Positions 29,149 to 38,422 are shown, numbered from the stretch's first letter. The stretch: DNA of 49,739 nucleotides from Streptomyces beihaiensis (GCF_026274175.1 NZ_JAPHNL010000257.1:1-49739); one strand, 5' to 3'. The notes: generated from the sequence alone by a model not told the origin. Translations and numbers: made by a program.

Positions 29149-30150
29149 ATGACTGCTGCTACGACTGGCTCCCGCCGCGTCCTGCTCGCCGCCCCCCGTG
29201 GCTACTGCGCCGGTGTGGACCGTGCCGTGATCGCCGTCGAGAAGGCCCTTGAGCAGTACGGGGCCCCGATCTATGTCCGCCACGAGATCGTCCACAACAA
29301 GTACGTCGTGCAGACCCTGGAACGGAAGGGCGCGATCTTCGTCGAGCGGACGGACGAGGTGCCCGAGGGCGCCATCGTCATGTTCTCCGCGCACGGCGTC
29401 GCGCCGACCGTGCACGAGGAGGCCGCGCGCGGCAGGCTCGCCACCATCGACGCGACCTGCCCGCTGGTCACCAAGGTCCACAAGGAAGCCGTCCGCTACG
29501 CCAAGGAGGACTTCGACATCCTCCTGATCGGACACGAGGGCCACGAAGAGGTCATCGGCACCTCCGGTGAGGCCCCCGACCACATCACGCTCGTCGACGG
29601 CCCCGAAGACGTCGCCAAGGTCGAGGTCCGCGACCCGGACAAGGTCGTCTGGCTCTCCCAGACCACGCTCTCGGTCGACGAGACGATGGAGACCGTCGAC
29701 GCCCTGAAAGCCAAGTTCCCCGGGCTCGTCTCGCCGCCCAGCGACGACATCTGCTACGCCACGCAGAACCGTCAGCTCGCCGTGAAGCAGATGGGCGCCG
29801 AGTCCGACCTGGTCATCGTCGTCGGATCGCGCAACTCGTCGAACTCCAAGCGGCTCGTCGAGGTGGCGAAGCTGGCGGGCGCCGCGGACGCGCACCTCGT
29901 GGACTTCGCCGACGAGATCGACGAGGCATGGCTGGACGGCGTGACCACGGTCGGCGTCACCTCCGGCGCCTCCGTCCCCGACGTCCTCGTCGAGGAGGTC
30001 CTGGAGTGGCTGTCGCGGCGCGACTACGCGGACGTGGAGATCGTCAAGGCGGCCGAGGAGTCCATCACCTTCTCGCTGCCCAAGGAGCTCCGCCGCGACC
30101 TGCGCGCGGAGGCCGCGGCGCTCGTGCAGGATTCCGCCACCGAGAAGTGA
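29149..30150 (+). CDS. ispH: 4-hydroxy-3-methylbut-2-enyl diphosphate reductase
   Basis: A 333-aa iron-sulfur enzyme of the MEP pathway; converts HMBPP to IPP and DMAPP. The three cluster cysteines are C20 ([11 protein letters not shown]), C104 ([11 protein letters not shown]) and C202 ([11 protein letters not shown]). [14 protein letters not shown] carries conserved active-site residues. Length is normal. The start at 29149 fits a leaderless transcript. It is followed 30 bp later by ppgK on the same strand. Confidence 0.97.
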   Translation: MTAATTGSRRVLLAAPRGYCAGVDRAVIAVEKALEQYGAPIYVRHEIVHNKYVVQTLERKGAIFVERTDEVPEGAIVMFSAHGVAPTVHEEAARGRLATIDATCPLVTKVHKEAVRYAKEDFDILLIGHEGHEEVIGTSGEAPDHITLVDGPEDVAKVEVRDPDKVVWLSQTTLSVDETMETVDALKAKFPGLVSPPSDDICYATQNRQLAVKQMGAESDLVIVVGSRNSSNSKRLVEVAKLAGAADAHLVDFADEIDEAWLDGVTTVGVTSGASVPDVLVEEVLEWLSRRDYADVEIVKAAEESITFSLPKELRRDLRAEAAALVQDSATEK

Positions 30151-30167
30151 CTGTCGGTCCCGCGTCG

Positions 30168-30179
30168 TAACGTGGGGTC
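30168..30179 (+). promoter_or_regulatory. Leaderless-type -10 of ppgK
   Basis: TAACGT at 30168-30173 is six bases before the ppgK ATG, and no Shine-Dalgarno is present, suggesting independent leaderless transcription despite the short gap after ispH. Confidence 0.45.
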
Positions 30180-30929
30180 ATGCAGATCTTCGGTGTGGAC
30201 ATCGGCGGATCCGGGATCAAGGGCGCCCCGGTCGACCTGATGCGCGGCGATCTCGCCCAGGAGCGGTTCAAGGTGCTGACCCCGCACCCGGCCACGCCCG
30301 AGGCGGTGGCCGAGGGCGTCAGAGAAGTCGTCGGTCATTTCACGGGGGACATCCCCGACCGGATCGGCATCACGTTTCCCGGCGTCGTCACCGGCGGCGC
30401 GATGATCCGTACGGCCGCCAATGTCGACAAGGGCTGGATCGACGTCGACGCCCGCGCCCTGCTCAGCGAGCGTCTCGACGGGCTGCCGGTCACGATCCTC
30501 AACGACGCGGACGCCGCGGGCGTCGCCGAGATGCACTTCGGCGCGGGCCGCGGCCGCAAGGGCACGGTGCTGCTGCTCACGTTCGGTACGGGCATCGGCA
30601 GCGCCCTGTTCACCGACGGCGAGCTCGTCCCGAACACGGAGCTCGGCCACCTGGAGCTGAACGGGCACGACGCGGAGAAGCACGCCTCCACCAAGGCCAA
30701 GGAGGACCACGACCTGAGCTGGGAGCACTGGACCAAGCGCGTCCAGAAGTACCTGGCCCACGTGGAGATGCTGTTCTCGCCCGAACTCTTCATCATCGGC
30801 GGCGGCGTCAGCCGCAAGGCCCACAAGTTCCTGCCGCTGATCAAGGGCATCGAGGCGGAGATCGTCCCGGCCGAGCTGGAGAACAACGCGGGCATCGTGG
30901 GCGCGGCGATGGCGGCATCGCGCGCGTAG
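30180..30929 (+). CDS. ppgK: Polyphosphate glucokinase (ROK family)
   Basis: A 249-aa kinase that phosphorylates glucose using polyphosphate (and often ATP). The phosphate-binding motif [16 protein letters not shown] opens the protein; [11 protein letters not shown] holds the catalytic aspartate; [12 protein letters not shown] is the second phosphate loop. The [17 protein letters not shown] insert is typical of actinobacterial PPGKs rather than generic ROK proteins. Confidence 0.95.
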   Translation: MQIFGVDIGGSGIKGAPVDLMRGDLAQERFKVLTPHPATPEAVAEGVREVVGHFTGDIPDRIGITFPGVVTGGAMIRTAANVDKGWIDVDARALLSERLDGLPVTILNDADAAGVAEMHFGAGRGRKGTVLLLTFGTGIGSALFTDGELVPNTELGHLELNGHDAEKHASTKAKEDHDLSWEHWTKRVQKYLAHVEMLFSPELFIIGGGVSRKAHKFLPLIKGIEAEIVPAELENNAGIVGAAMAASRA

Positions 30930-31001
30930 AGCTGTTTGGTCCGGTGGTCCGGTGGTCCGGCGGTGCGGCGCCGGGGACCGGGTGGTCGCGCGCGGCGTTG
31001 G

Positions 31002-31703
31002 TCACGCGGGGCGGCGCCGAGGGCCGGGCGTGCGGGAGGAGGCCGCGCCGCGATGCGGCCTGGCCCCGCCGGCTCCCCTCGGCCCACGAGCACCGTCCCC
31101 GCCCCGTCGAGGCGCGGGCGCCTGCTGATCACCGGCCCGCCGCGCCGCCGCCCGCCGCGCCATCAACCGCACCTTGCGCACGGTCACGATCACACCGGCC
31201 ACGAGTGTGCCGCAGTACAGCCACCCCGCGTTCAGGGACAGCGCCGTCACCAGCCCCATCACCTGCCCGCCGAAGCCGCCCGACCCCTTGGCGATGGCCA
31301 GCGCCCCCACGGCGAACGCGAGCGGCACGACGACCGGCGCCGCCACGAGGTCGGCCTTCCGTACCCACTTCGCCGTAACCGCGCTGACCAGTACGAACAG
31401 CACCCCGTACACGCCAGGGGAGCCGTCGAGGAGGAGCCGGTCGGCGAGCCCCACCCCGAGCATCGCGGCGACACAGAACAGCCCGCTGCCGAGCCCGGTC
31501 AGCCGGGGATCGGGAAAACGGCGCAGCACCTGCACGAGCGGCGGCATGGGCCGGTGCCGCCGGACCGACGCCCGGTGCACGGAGCCGGAGCCGCCCGCCT
31601 GATGGCCGGCGCGCGCACCACCCCGCCCGCCCTGAGCCTGCGGCGGAAGCGGGGCCGTGCGACGGGGCCGAATCTGAGGGGAACGCGTCCTGGGTTGCTC
31701 CAC
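31002..31703 (-). CDS. Small integral membrane protein (DUF6542-like)
   Basis: A 233-aa protein. The basic Pro-rich N-terminus (about 1-55) precedes four hydrophobic segments between about 66 and 180 (GLGSGLFCVAAMLGVGLADRLLLDG, GVYGVLFVLVSAVTAKW, LVAAPVVVPLAFAVGALAIA, GWLYCGTLVAGVIVTV), then a basic disordered tail. It matches in outline a Streptomyces-wide membrane DUF; function unknown. GTG at 31703 is preferred because TATGTT (minus strand, 31710-31715) lies six bases upstream in a leaderless arrangement. Convergent with ppgK. Confidence 0.7.
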   Translation of the reverse strand: MEQPRTRSPQIRPRRTAPLPPQAQGGRGGARAGHQAGGSGSVHRASVRRHRPMPPLVQVLRRFPDPRLTGLGSGLFCVAAMLGVGLADRLLLDGSPGVYGVLFVLVSAVTAKWVRKADLVAAPVVVPLAFAVGALAIAKGSGGFGGQVMGLVTALSLNAGWLYCGTLVAGVIVTVRKVRLMARRAAARRAGDQQAPAPRRGGDGARGPRGAGGARPHRGAASSRTPGPRRRPA

Positions 31704-31764
31704 ATGCACAACATAGGTCGGGTTATGTGCGGAATGGGCGGCAGGACACGCGTATCGACCGACC

Positions 31765-31794
31765 TTGACTCTCCTTGGCCGGGTGTTCGATACG
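31765..31794 (+). promoter_or_regulatory. ychF promoter candidate
   Basis: TTGACT at 31765-31770 and GATACG at 31789-31794, 18 bp apart, resemble a vegetative promoter. The ychF GTG is about 85 bases downstream. Confidence 0.5.
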
Positions 31795-31882
31795 TCGTCG
31801 GGGTGAGCGACGCCGAGGCCGTAGACTGGTGGATCGCCCAGTCCAAGGCCATCAGCGCCCACCACGTACGGGAAGTCGCAAC

Positions 31883-32971
<1,089 letters not shown>

Positions 32972-33019
32972 CGGGTGACATGCCAGCACGACGCTGATCT
33001 GTCAAATGTGCAGGTCATA

Positions 33020-33049
33020 AGGGGTCCATCTCTCCAGAGGTGGACCCCT
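33020..33049 (+). terminator. Hairpin downstream of ychF, inside the island
   Basis: Arms AGGGGTCCA (33020-33028) and TGGACCCCT (33041-33049) pair perfectly, with an inner CTCT/AGAG extension; AGTCTTGTC follows. It gives ychF a new terminator carried by the element. Confidence 0.75.
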
Positions 33050-33125
33050 AGTCTTGTCCCGTGCTGGATGGGTGCTGGGTTAGCTGATTGACCATCAGTT
33101 ATTTCCCCTCTCGGGTAACGCCGAG

Positions 33126-33149
33126 AGTGGTACGTTATCAGGTACCACT
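33126..33149 (+). promoter_or_regulatory. YefM operator candidate
   Basis: A perfect 8-bp inverted repeat (AGTGGTAC at 33126-33133, GTACCACT at 33142-33149) lies 18 bp before the yefM ATG. A second hairpin (33108-33127) abuts it. Palindromes with a GTAC-type core just before the antitoxin start fit autorepression by YefM and the YefM-YoeB complex. Confidence 0.6.
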
Positions 33150-33167
33150 TGATGGGAGTGTTGGGCC

Positions 33168-33449
33168 ATGTCTATAACCGCGAGCGAAGCCCGCAAGGAA
33201 CTGTTTCCGTTGATCAAGAAGGTCAACGAGAACCACGAGGCCATCGAGATCGTCTCCAAGCGCGGCAACGCCGTGCTTGTCTCGGCCGAAGACTACGCCG
33301 CGCTGCGCGAGGGCTCCTACCTGCTGCGGTCGCCGGTGAACGCCCGGCGGCTGCTCAAGGCGTACGAGAATGCCCTGTCACGTATCAACGTGTCGGAGCG
33401 TGAGCTGATCGATCCCGAGTCGGCGGACGCAGACGCAGGTGCCGCGTGA
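33168..33449 (+). CDS. yefM: Type II antitoxin, Phd/YefM family
   Basis: A 93-aa antitoxin. The N-terminal Phd/YefM DNA-binding domain reads [46 protein letters not shown]; the remainder is the toxin-neutralising tail. It overlaps the toxin gene by 4 bp (33446-33449). It would repress its own promoter through the palindrome upstream. First gene of the island after the ychF terminator. Confidence 0.93.
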   Translation: MSITASEARKELFPLIKKVNENHEAIEIVSKRGNAVLVSAEDYAALREGSYLLRSPVNARRLLKAYENALSRINVSERELIDPESADADAGAA

Positions 33450-33700
33450 GGCTTGTCTTCGAGGACCAGGGCTGGGAGGACTACACGTCCTGGCTCAAGA
33501 ACGACCGCAAGATGCTTGTCCGGATCAACAGGCTTATTGAGGATGTCAGGCGTGACCCCTTCACAGGCATCGGCAAGCCAGAGCCGCTGAAGTATCACCT
33601 GCCTGGGGCCTGGTCGCGACGGATCGACGACGAGCACCGTCTCGTCTATCTGGTGATGGACGAGGAGATCGTCGTCCTCGCCGCCCGATATCACTACTGA
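33446..33700 (+). CDS. yoeB: YoeB/Txe family toxin (ribosome-dependent mRNA endonuclease)
   Basis: An 84-aa RelE-superfamily toxin that cuts mRNA in the ribosomal A site. Residues corresponding to the E. coli YoeB catalytic set are all present at the same numbers: E46 (KPEPLKY), R65 (EHRLVY), H83 and Y84 (RYHY). It should therefore be active. The start is GTG overlapping the antitoxin stop as GTGA. Such modules stabilise mobile elements. Confidence 0.94.
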   Translation: MRLVFEDQGWEDYTSWLKNDRKMLVRINRLIEDVRRDPFTGIGKPEPLKYHLPGAWSRRIDDEHRLVYLVMDEEIVVLAARYHY

Positions 33701-33854
33701 TCGGTGAGTGTTCGGCATGCTGGGGCGCCTCTTCCGCGCTGGGAAGACTTGCTTGAAACCTGGTTCTCGAAGGTGCGATCTCTGCGTGCGACGTTCCGCT
33801 TCGCTGTAGCTGAGCCCGTTCCAACTTCCATGTGACTAAATAGGGAGTCGCTGA

Positions 33855-34871
33855 ATGGCTGATGTCACCTTCCTGAGCCAGGCCGAACCAGTTGATGAGT
33901 ACGGTCGCGCTCTCTACGCGGTATCGCGATCAATTCTTAGGGCCCATTTCGATGAATTGTCGCAAGCGGACCTCGAAGACCTCAATTGCGATCGGGTGGA
34001 TGTCACGTTTCGACAGCTCGCGAAGCTCGCTCGCCTCCACCGTGACAAGGGATCGCGCGGAGATGGGTTTGAGTGGGCAGTTCACGAGGCGATTGTCGGC
34101 GGCGAACCGCGCGTTGTCGATCTGGTCAGCGAAGCGCTCAGGAAGGTGAGCCCCAGGGGATTCGCTGACTTGGACAGGCCGACGTCTCTGATGTTCGGGC
34201 ACGAACGTGCACGCCATCTCGGATTCACTGAGGCTGTTGTTAATAACGCGAGTGGTGATGCAGTGTTGCTGCCTGACGGGTCAGGTCGGCCGTTCGCATT
34301 TGGATCCTGGGTGCCGATCGCTGCCCGCGGTGTCGCCGCCGAACCTCAGTTGCGGAAACGGATCAAGAAAGTGTGGAAGACCGATCTGTTTCTGAGTAGT
34401 GCGGAGAAGGTGCGGTTTGCCGCCGCGACTATCAAGAGTAATTGGCATCAGCTCGAAGACGGTAACGGGCTCCGGGTGGCGATTGTTCCGCAGGCCCTGG
34501 ACCTTTCGGCGGGATATCAGAGGTGGAACAGTCTCCACCTTATTGCACTGCCAGACCCGGACGGCTTCATGGGCTTGTTCAACGATGCGTATGAGGCAGT
34601 TGCTGAAGCGATTCTGACAGTTGGCAGGCATGATCGTGCACCCTATTACTACAAGCCGAGTGCGAAGGCGCAGAAGATTCAGGCGCAACTTGAGAAGTAC
34701 GGGAAGGTGAAGGTGGTCGACATACTTGATGCCCTGAATGAAGCGGCGCAGCAGAATCTAATCGCTGTTGACCGAAAGCTCATGTCGGTGGAAGCGCCTA
34801 CATGGCTCAATATCAATGAAAAGCGAACGCAGGTCATCGCGCCTAGGCCGGCGTTCGAGAAGCTCGACTGA
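33855..34871 (+). CDS. Unknown 338-aa protein, possible PD-(D/E)XK nuclease fold
   Basis: I do not recognise this protein. A helical N-terminus leads to RGDGFEWAVHEAI (E73) and later KKVWKTDLFLSS (D177) and RFAAATIKSN (K194). An early helix Glu, then a strand Asp preceded by hydrophobics, then a strand ending x-I-K resembles the core of PD-(D/E)XK endonucleases, with Thr in place of the second acid. A later segment (about 205-270) has LRVAIVPQAL and HLIALPDPDGFM strands. ATG follows AGGGAG. Codons such as ATT, AAT, CTT and GAT are common, unlike the flanking genes, so it is recently acquired. It may be an orphan restriction-like defence nuclease; no methyltransferase is nearby. The fold is inference. 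Confidence 0.85.
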   Translation: MADVTFLSQAEPVDEYGRALYAVSRSILRAHFDELSQADLEDLNCDRVDVTFRQLAKLARLHRDKGSRGDGFEWAVHEAIVGGEPRVVDLVSEALRKVSPRGFADLDRPTSLMFGHERARHLGFTEAVVNNASGDAVLLPDGSGRPFAFGSWVPIAARGVAAEPQLRKRIKKVWKTDLFLSSAEKVRFAAATIKSNWHQLEDGNGLRVAIVPQALDLSAGYQRWNSLHLIALPDPDGFMGLFNDAYEAVAEAILTVGRHDRAPYYYKPSAKAQKIQAQLEKYGKVKVVDILDALNEAAQQNLIAVDRKLMSVEAPTWLNINEKRTQVIAPRPAFEKLD

Positions 34872-34989
34872 TCTCGGGGCGAGAAAACACTGTCCGGGCT
34901 GATGGCCTCGAAGTTGATTCTCAACCTCCCATGGCGCGAGGGATCTCCCGCAGCTGCGTGCTGTAGCGTCTGCCTCATGATGCCCTCGA

Positions 34990-35648
34990 TCAGGTGGCGG
35001 TGGGCAGCTCCCTCGCCGCGGTCCCGGTAGTGGGTGCTGGATGTACCATCAGGCCCAGGACCTCGCGGTTGCCGTCCTCGGTGATGCCGGTGGCGACCAC
35101 GACCGCCCGCGAGACGATCTGGTGGTTCACCCGCGCCTTGCCGTACGTCGCGTCCAGATAGACGTAGGGGAAGCGGACATGATCCAGCGGGCGGGTGCGG
35201 AACGCGGTCAGCGGCTCGTCCAGTGCCTGGCAGATCCGCGAGACCTCCGACTTGGAGATGCCGCTGTCCCCCGCCGAGTGCTTTGACCAGGTCATCGACG
35301 CTGCGGGCGGACACGCCGTGCACGTACGCCTCCATGATGACGGCGTAGAGAGCCTGGTCGATGCGGCGGCGCCGCTCCAGCAGGCTGGGGAAGAAGCTGC
35401 CGGTGCGGACCTTGGGGATCTCCAGGTCCAGGTCGCCGACGAGCGTGGTGAGCACCTTCTCGCGGTGACCGTTGCGGATGTTGGTCCGCGTCGGCGTGTG
35501 CTCGTTCCACTCGGCGCCGACATGAGCCGTCGCTTCGGCCTCGATCAGCTCTTGGGATCCGCTCGGCGATGACGCGGATGAGCTCGATTGCGTCCGTCGC
35601 GCGTAGTGACTCAAGGAGCCGTATCAGTTCAGACTGGGACAGGGTCAT
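34990..35648 (-). pseudogene. Broken IS256-family (mutator-type) transposase
   Basis: Transposase pieces lie in three minus-strand frames. MTLSQSELIRLLESLRATDA starts at 35648; after a frameshift near 35560 comes EWNEHTPTRTNIRNGHREK and LVGDLDLEIPKVRTGSFFP; after a second frameshift near 35280 comes KSEVSRICQALDEPL followed by VRFPYVYLDATYGKAR, which holds the first catalytic Asp. The remainder, including the second Asp and the Glu, is missing, so it is inactive. No terminal inverted repeats are evident. A short residual open stretch continues to about 34880. Confidence 0.85.
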
Positions 35649-35889
35649 CGCTCACTCCTCATGGTTGAACTGGGCGTTCACCAAGGAGAGTTACGCGATG
35701 GCCCGCCACTTGTTCAGGGAGCGGTATTCACCCGTGGAAGTGCGCCCCGGGATCGGCTTCGGCCTACGCCGCCGATCTCGCGGCATCGATGGGGCTCGTT
35801 TGCTATGACCCGCAGGCTCGGCTGCTGCGGCCATGACCGCCTTCGGACCGAGGGCGGGTGCAGTCCGGCACGACCTTCCTGTGCGCAGG
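35649..35889. other. Gap between transposase remnant and cbrC-like gene
   Basis: A short plus-strand open stretch here reads LNWAFTKESYAMARHLFRER, which could be a remnant of a gene, but I cannot identify it. Otherwise nothing is supported. Confidence 0.3.
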
Positions 35890-35902
35890 TAGCGTGACTG
35901 GC
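35890..35902 (+). promoter_or_regulatory. Leaderless-type -10 of the CbrC-family gene
   Basis: TAGCGT at 35890-35895 is seven bases before ATG 35903; no good Shine-Dalgarno exists for that ATG. Confidence 0.4.
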
Positions 35903-36439
35903 ATGTCTGAGGAGTTGCCCGGTTTTCCCTACCACCCCGACCCCTTGGCGACCGGGGCGGTCGTTGAGTCCAGCACGACGTGCCTCTGCTGCAGGAGGGC
36001 GCGGGGGTTCATCTACACGGGCCCGGTGTACGCGGTCGAGGAACTTTCCAACCTGCTGTGCCCGTGGTGCATCGCGGATGGCAGCGCCGCTTCGAAGTAC
36101 GACGCGCACTTCATCGGTGACCCGGCCGGGGACGATGTCCCGCTTGAGGTCGTGATGTCCGTCGACGCGTGTACGCCGGGCTTCCCCTCCTGGCAGGACC
36201 CGCAGTGGTTCTTCCACTGCGGTGATGGTGCGGCGTTCCTGGGGGCGGTCGGGATGGCCGAGCTGGCCATGTTCCCGGATGCCCTGCAGGCGCTGCGCAG
36301 CGAGGTTGGCGCGTGGGGGTGGTCTGCTGAGGCGGTGGAGAGCTATCTGGGTGCTCTGGACAAGGACAGTCAGCCCACGGGCTACCTCTTCATGTGCCGC
36401 ACATGCGGCCGATACATGGCGTACACGGACTTCACGTAG
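35903..36439 (+). CDS. CbrC (UPF0167) family protein
   Basis: A 178-aa protein with the family hallmarks: LPGFPYHPDPLATGAVVES, a first cysteine pair region TTCLCCRRARGFIYTGPVYA, LCPWCIADGSAASKYDAHF, and a C-terminal FMCRTCGRYMAYTDFT. The CxxC pairs suggest a zinc site. E. coli CbrC affects colicin E2 tolerance, and related genes often occur among toxin-immunity genes. It is divergent from the neighbouring three-gene run, or convergent with its last gene. GTG 35894 is a possible alternative start. Confidence 0.88.
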   Translation: MSEELPGFPYHPDPLATGAVVESSTTCLCCRRARGFIYTGPVYAVEELSNLLCPWCIADGSAASKYDAHFIGDPAGDDVPLEVVMSVDACTPGFPSWQDPQWFFHCGDGAAFLGAVGMAELAMFPDALQALRSEVGAWGWSAEAVESYLGALDKDSQPTGYLFMCRTCGRYMAYTDFT

Positions 36440-36456
36440 CCGCAGTCAGGCGGCTG

Positions 36457-37086
36457 CTACGGCCGAGTCCAGCCGTTGGCGAACTCGCACTGGAGGTCCG
36501 TCCAGCGGCGCTGCTCGGCGGGGGCGTAGCCGGGGTAGCCGAGGCGCCCCACGCCCGTGACCCACTCGTCCCAGAGGCCGTCGGGCTCCGTGAAGCGGTC
36601 GGCGTGGCGGGTACCGAGGAGGGCGTCGAGGCGGAGGAGGGCGCCCAGGGCGGCGGGCTGGTCGTAGTGGAGGTCGGTGCAGGGGAGGTAGCGGTCGAGG
36701 TAGGCGGTGAGGATCTCAGCGTCGGCGTGTGTGCCGAAGCGAGCCAAGGCGAAGCAGTAGGCGCCGCCGGAATAGCAGACCTCGCTGGCCAGGAGCAGGT
36801 CGCCGATGCGTGCTCGGAACTGTTCGCGGCGGTCGACGCCGATCAGCCAGCCGGCGGTGAGACGCGAGCGCCATTCGAACCCGAGGAGGGCTTCCAGTTC
36901 CTCGTCGTTGATCGCGGCGGCGTCAGCGATCAGATGCCGGGTAAAGCGTGTGGTGTGCCACCACCGGGGGCCCAGGAACCGCCCGCCGTTCAGTACGAGA
37001 TAGCGCGGGAGGCCCCCGTACGTCCTCGTCACGTAGCTCTCGACCACATGGCCGTAGCCGACTTCCTCGGGGTGCTGGAACGGCAT
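36457..37086 (-). CDS. DUF6000-like protein
   Basis: A 209-aa soluble protein: SYVTRTYGGLPRYLVLNGGRFLGP, then EALLGFEWRSRLTAGWLIG and YCFALARFGTHADAEILTAYLDRYLPCTDLHYDQPAALGALLRLD. The helical repeat character and sequence pattern match, from memory, DUF6000 family proteins, found next to polymorphic toxin and immunity genes. The start is 3 bp after the stop of the HEAT-like gene, so it is the last gene of that operon. Confidence 0.72.
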   Translation of the reverse strand: MPFQHPEEVGYGHVVESYVTRTYGGLPRYLVLNGGRFLGPRWWHTTRFTRHLIADAAAINDEELEALLGFEWRSRLTAGWLIGVDRREQFRARIGDLLLASEVCYSGGAYCFALARFGTHADAEILTAYLDRYLPCTDLHYDQPAALGALLRLDALLGTRHADRFTEPDGLWDEWVTGVGRLGYPGYAPAEQRRWTDLQCEFANGWTRP

Positions 37087-37089
37087 CGG

Positions 37090-37821
37090 TCACCTCTCCG
37101 GGTACAGGTCGGTACGGTCGATCCAGGTGGGGGCGACGAAGATGGTGTCGCCGACGGGGGCTTCGGAGGCTTCCAGCAGGGACCAGGAGCGGGACTCCTC
37201 GACCAGGTGCTCCCAGGGCGCAGTCCAGTCGAGTTCCCAGCCCAGGGCGGGGCCGGAGACGCCGGATGTGCCGTCGGCGTCCACGCGCCAGAACTGGGAG
37301 TAGAGGATCACCTGGGCGTGGTCGGCCAGGTCGTTGATGATCTCGGTGACGTGGGCTGAAGGCCAGCCTGGGGCGTTGTCCGCAGTGGTGGGTCGCAGGC
37401 GTGCGGTGAGCGGCGGGACGACGGGGCTGCGTGCGCCGAGTTCGGTCAGGGCCCAGCGGATGCCGACGGGCTCGGTCCAGTCCGGTGGGGTCGCCCGTTC
37501 CAGGCTGGCGCGATAGGCGCGGCGCAGAGGCTCGACCGCACCGTCGATCTCCAGGCTCGCCAGGGCCATGGCCGCCCATTCGCGGACGGTCGGGTTGTCG
37601 CTGTCCAGCAGGCCGATGAGAGCGGGGCCGCAACGGGGATCGCCCGCCTCCTCGAAGACCTCGACGGCGGTCAGCTGACCGAAGCCGCCGAGGGAACGCA
37701 GTCCGTCGATGACGGCGGGGATGGCATCGGCGCCGATCCAGATCAGCTCCGCGCGGGCGTCGTAGGACTCGTCGGCATTGCCGTCGAGTTGCTGGACGAG
37801 TGTCTCGATGTGGGAGGTCAT
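37090..37821 (-). CDS. HEAT-repeat-like protein
   Basis: A 243-aa protein. The N-terminal half is an alpha-helical repeat (DARAELIWIGADAIPAVIDGLRSL, AVEVFEEAGDPRCGPALIGLLDSDNPTVREWAAMALASLEIDGAVEPLRRAY) characteristic of HEAT/Armadillo-like scaffolds. The second half has a separate conserved-looking region ending in APTWIDRTDLYPER. Such proteins are frequent among immunity and toxin-neighbour genes. ATG at 37821 overlaps the CPCC gene stop (37818-37821). Confidence 0.75.
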   Translation of the reverse strand: MTSHIETLVQQLDGNADESYDARAELIWIGADAIPAVIDGLRSLGGFGQLTAVEVFEEAGDPRCGPALIGLLDSDNPTVREWAAMALASLEIDGAVEPLRRAYRASLERATPPDWTEPVGIRWALTELGARSPVVPPLTARLRPTTADNAPGWPSAHVTEIINDLADHAQVILYSQFWRVDADGTSGVSGPALGWELDWTAPWEHLVEESRSWSLLEASEAPVGDTIFVAPTWIDRTDLYPER

Positions 37822-38204
37822 GACGCGGAGTGGTCCCGGCGCCAAAAAGTGGGGAGCCACCAGCAGAGCACCGAGCGGTCGTCGGGCCACGGGGCGCGGT
37901 CCGCGGCCGCCCAGTCCTCGAAGGAGTCCCGTGTCTGATCGATGGGGCGCCAGGCGGGGTCGAGGGGCTCGTCGTCGGCTGGAGGGCGGACGTACCGCCG
38001 GCCAAGTTTGTCGCAGGCGCCGAAGTCCTGGTAGTTCCGCTGGGCCTCGATCAGGGGGACCTTGTTCGCACCGCCGGGCATGGTCGGCCAGCGGAACTGG
38101 ACCCCGTCGTCCTCCCAGAAGCAGACGGGGCAGATCTCGTACGAGCCGGGCATCGCGCCCAGCACGCGGTGCCCGCAGCACGGGCAGGGGTAGGAGTCGC
38201 TCAC
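37818..38204 (-). CDS. CPCC family cysteine-rich protein
   Basis: A 128-aa protein with the family signature: YPCPCCGHRVLGAMPGSYEICPVCFWEDDGVQFRWP and later GGANKVPLIEAQRNYQDFGACD. The paired cysteines form a rubredoxin-like zinc knuckle. Its function is not established; homologues are commonly scattered beside toxin-immunity genes. It is the first gene of the CPCC-HEAT-DUF6000 run. ATG at 38204 is used. Confidence 0.85.
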   Translation of the reverse strand: MSDSYPCPCCGHRVLGAMPGSYEICPVCFWEDDGVQFRWPTMPGGANKVPLIEAQRNYQDFGACDKLGRRYVRPPADDEPLDPAWRPIDQTRDSFEDWAAADRAPWPDDRSVLCWWLPTFWRRDHSAS

Positions 38205-38393
38205 CTGCGCAGTGTCCTTGCCGGCCCCGCCGGTGTGCCAGGGATTTCGCCGCCTCGGAGCCCCCGGTCAGTCCGCAGCCAGTCCGCAGGACACCCGTAA
38301 ACGGCCGTCGGGAGCCAACGTATGCCAACGAGGAAATCCCTGGTCAGAGCCCTGGAGGGCACTCCACCGCAGGTCAGGATCAGGCTTCAGACA
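38205..38393. other. att-proximal region with candidate recombinase arm sites
   Basis: No gene. It contains an 11-bp perfect inverted repeat with widely spaced arms (CCAGGGATTTC at 38238-38248, GAAATCCCTGG at 38333-38343) and a tandem direct repeat of CAGTCCGCAG (38269-38278, 38280-38289). Such repeats beside an att core are typical of tyrosine recombinase arm-binding regions. Confidence 0.5.
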
Positions 38394-38410
38394 TTCCGCT
38401 TCAACGTGTA
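38394..38410 (+). repeat. Right attachment-site copy
   Basis: Identical to 32954-32970. Here it is followed by A, completing the ychF terminus with TAA instead of TAG: the displaced original 3' end. Confidence 0.88.
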
Positions 38411-38422
38411 ATACGCCCGGCG

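Noticed and set aside
27475-29895. A long minus-strand open frame antisense to ispH and overlapping the APC permease
   Set aside because: It crosses two real genes in other frames and its low-complexity composition is typical of GC-rich shadow frames.
35661-35897. Small gene between the transposase remnant and the CbrC-like gene
   Set aside because: Two overlapping frames are open but neither shows homology or a credible ribosome binding site.
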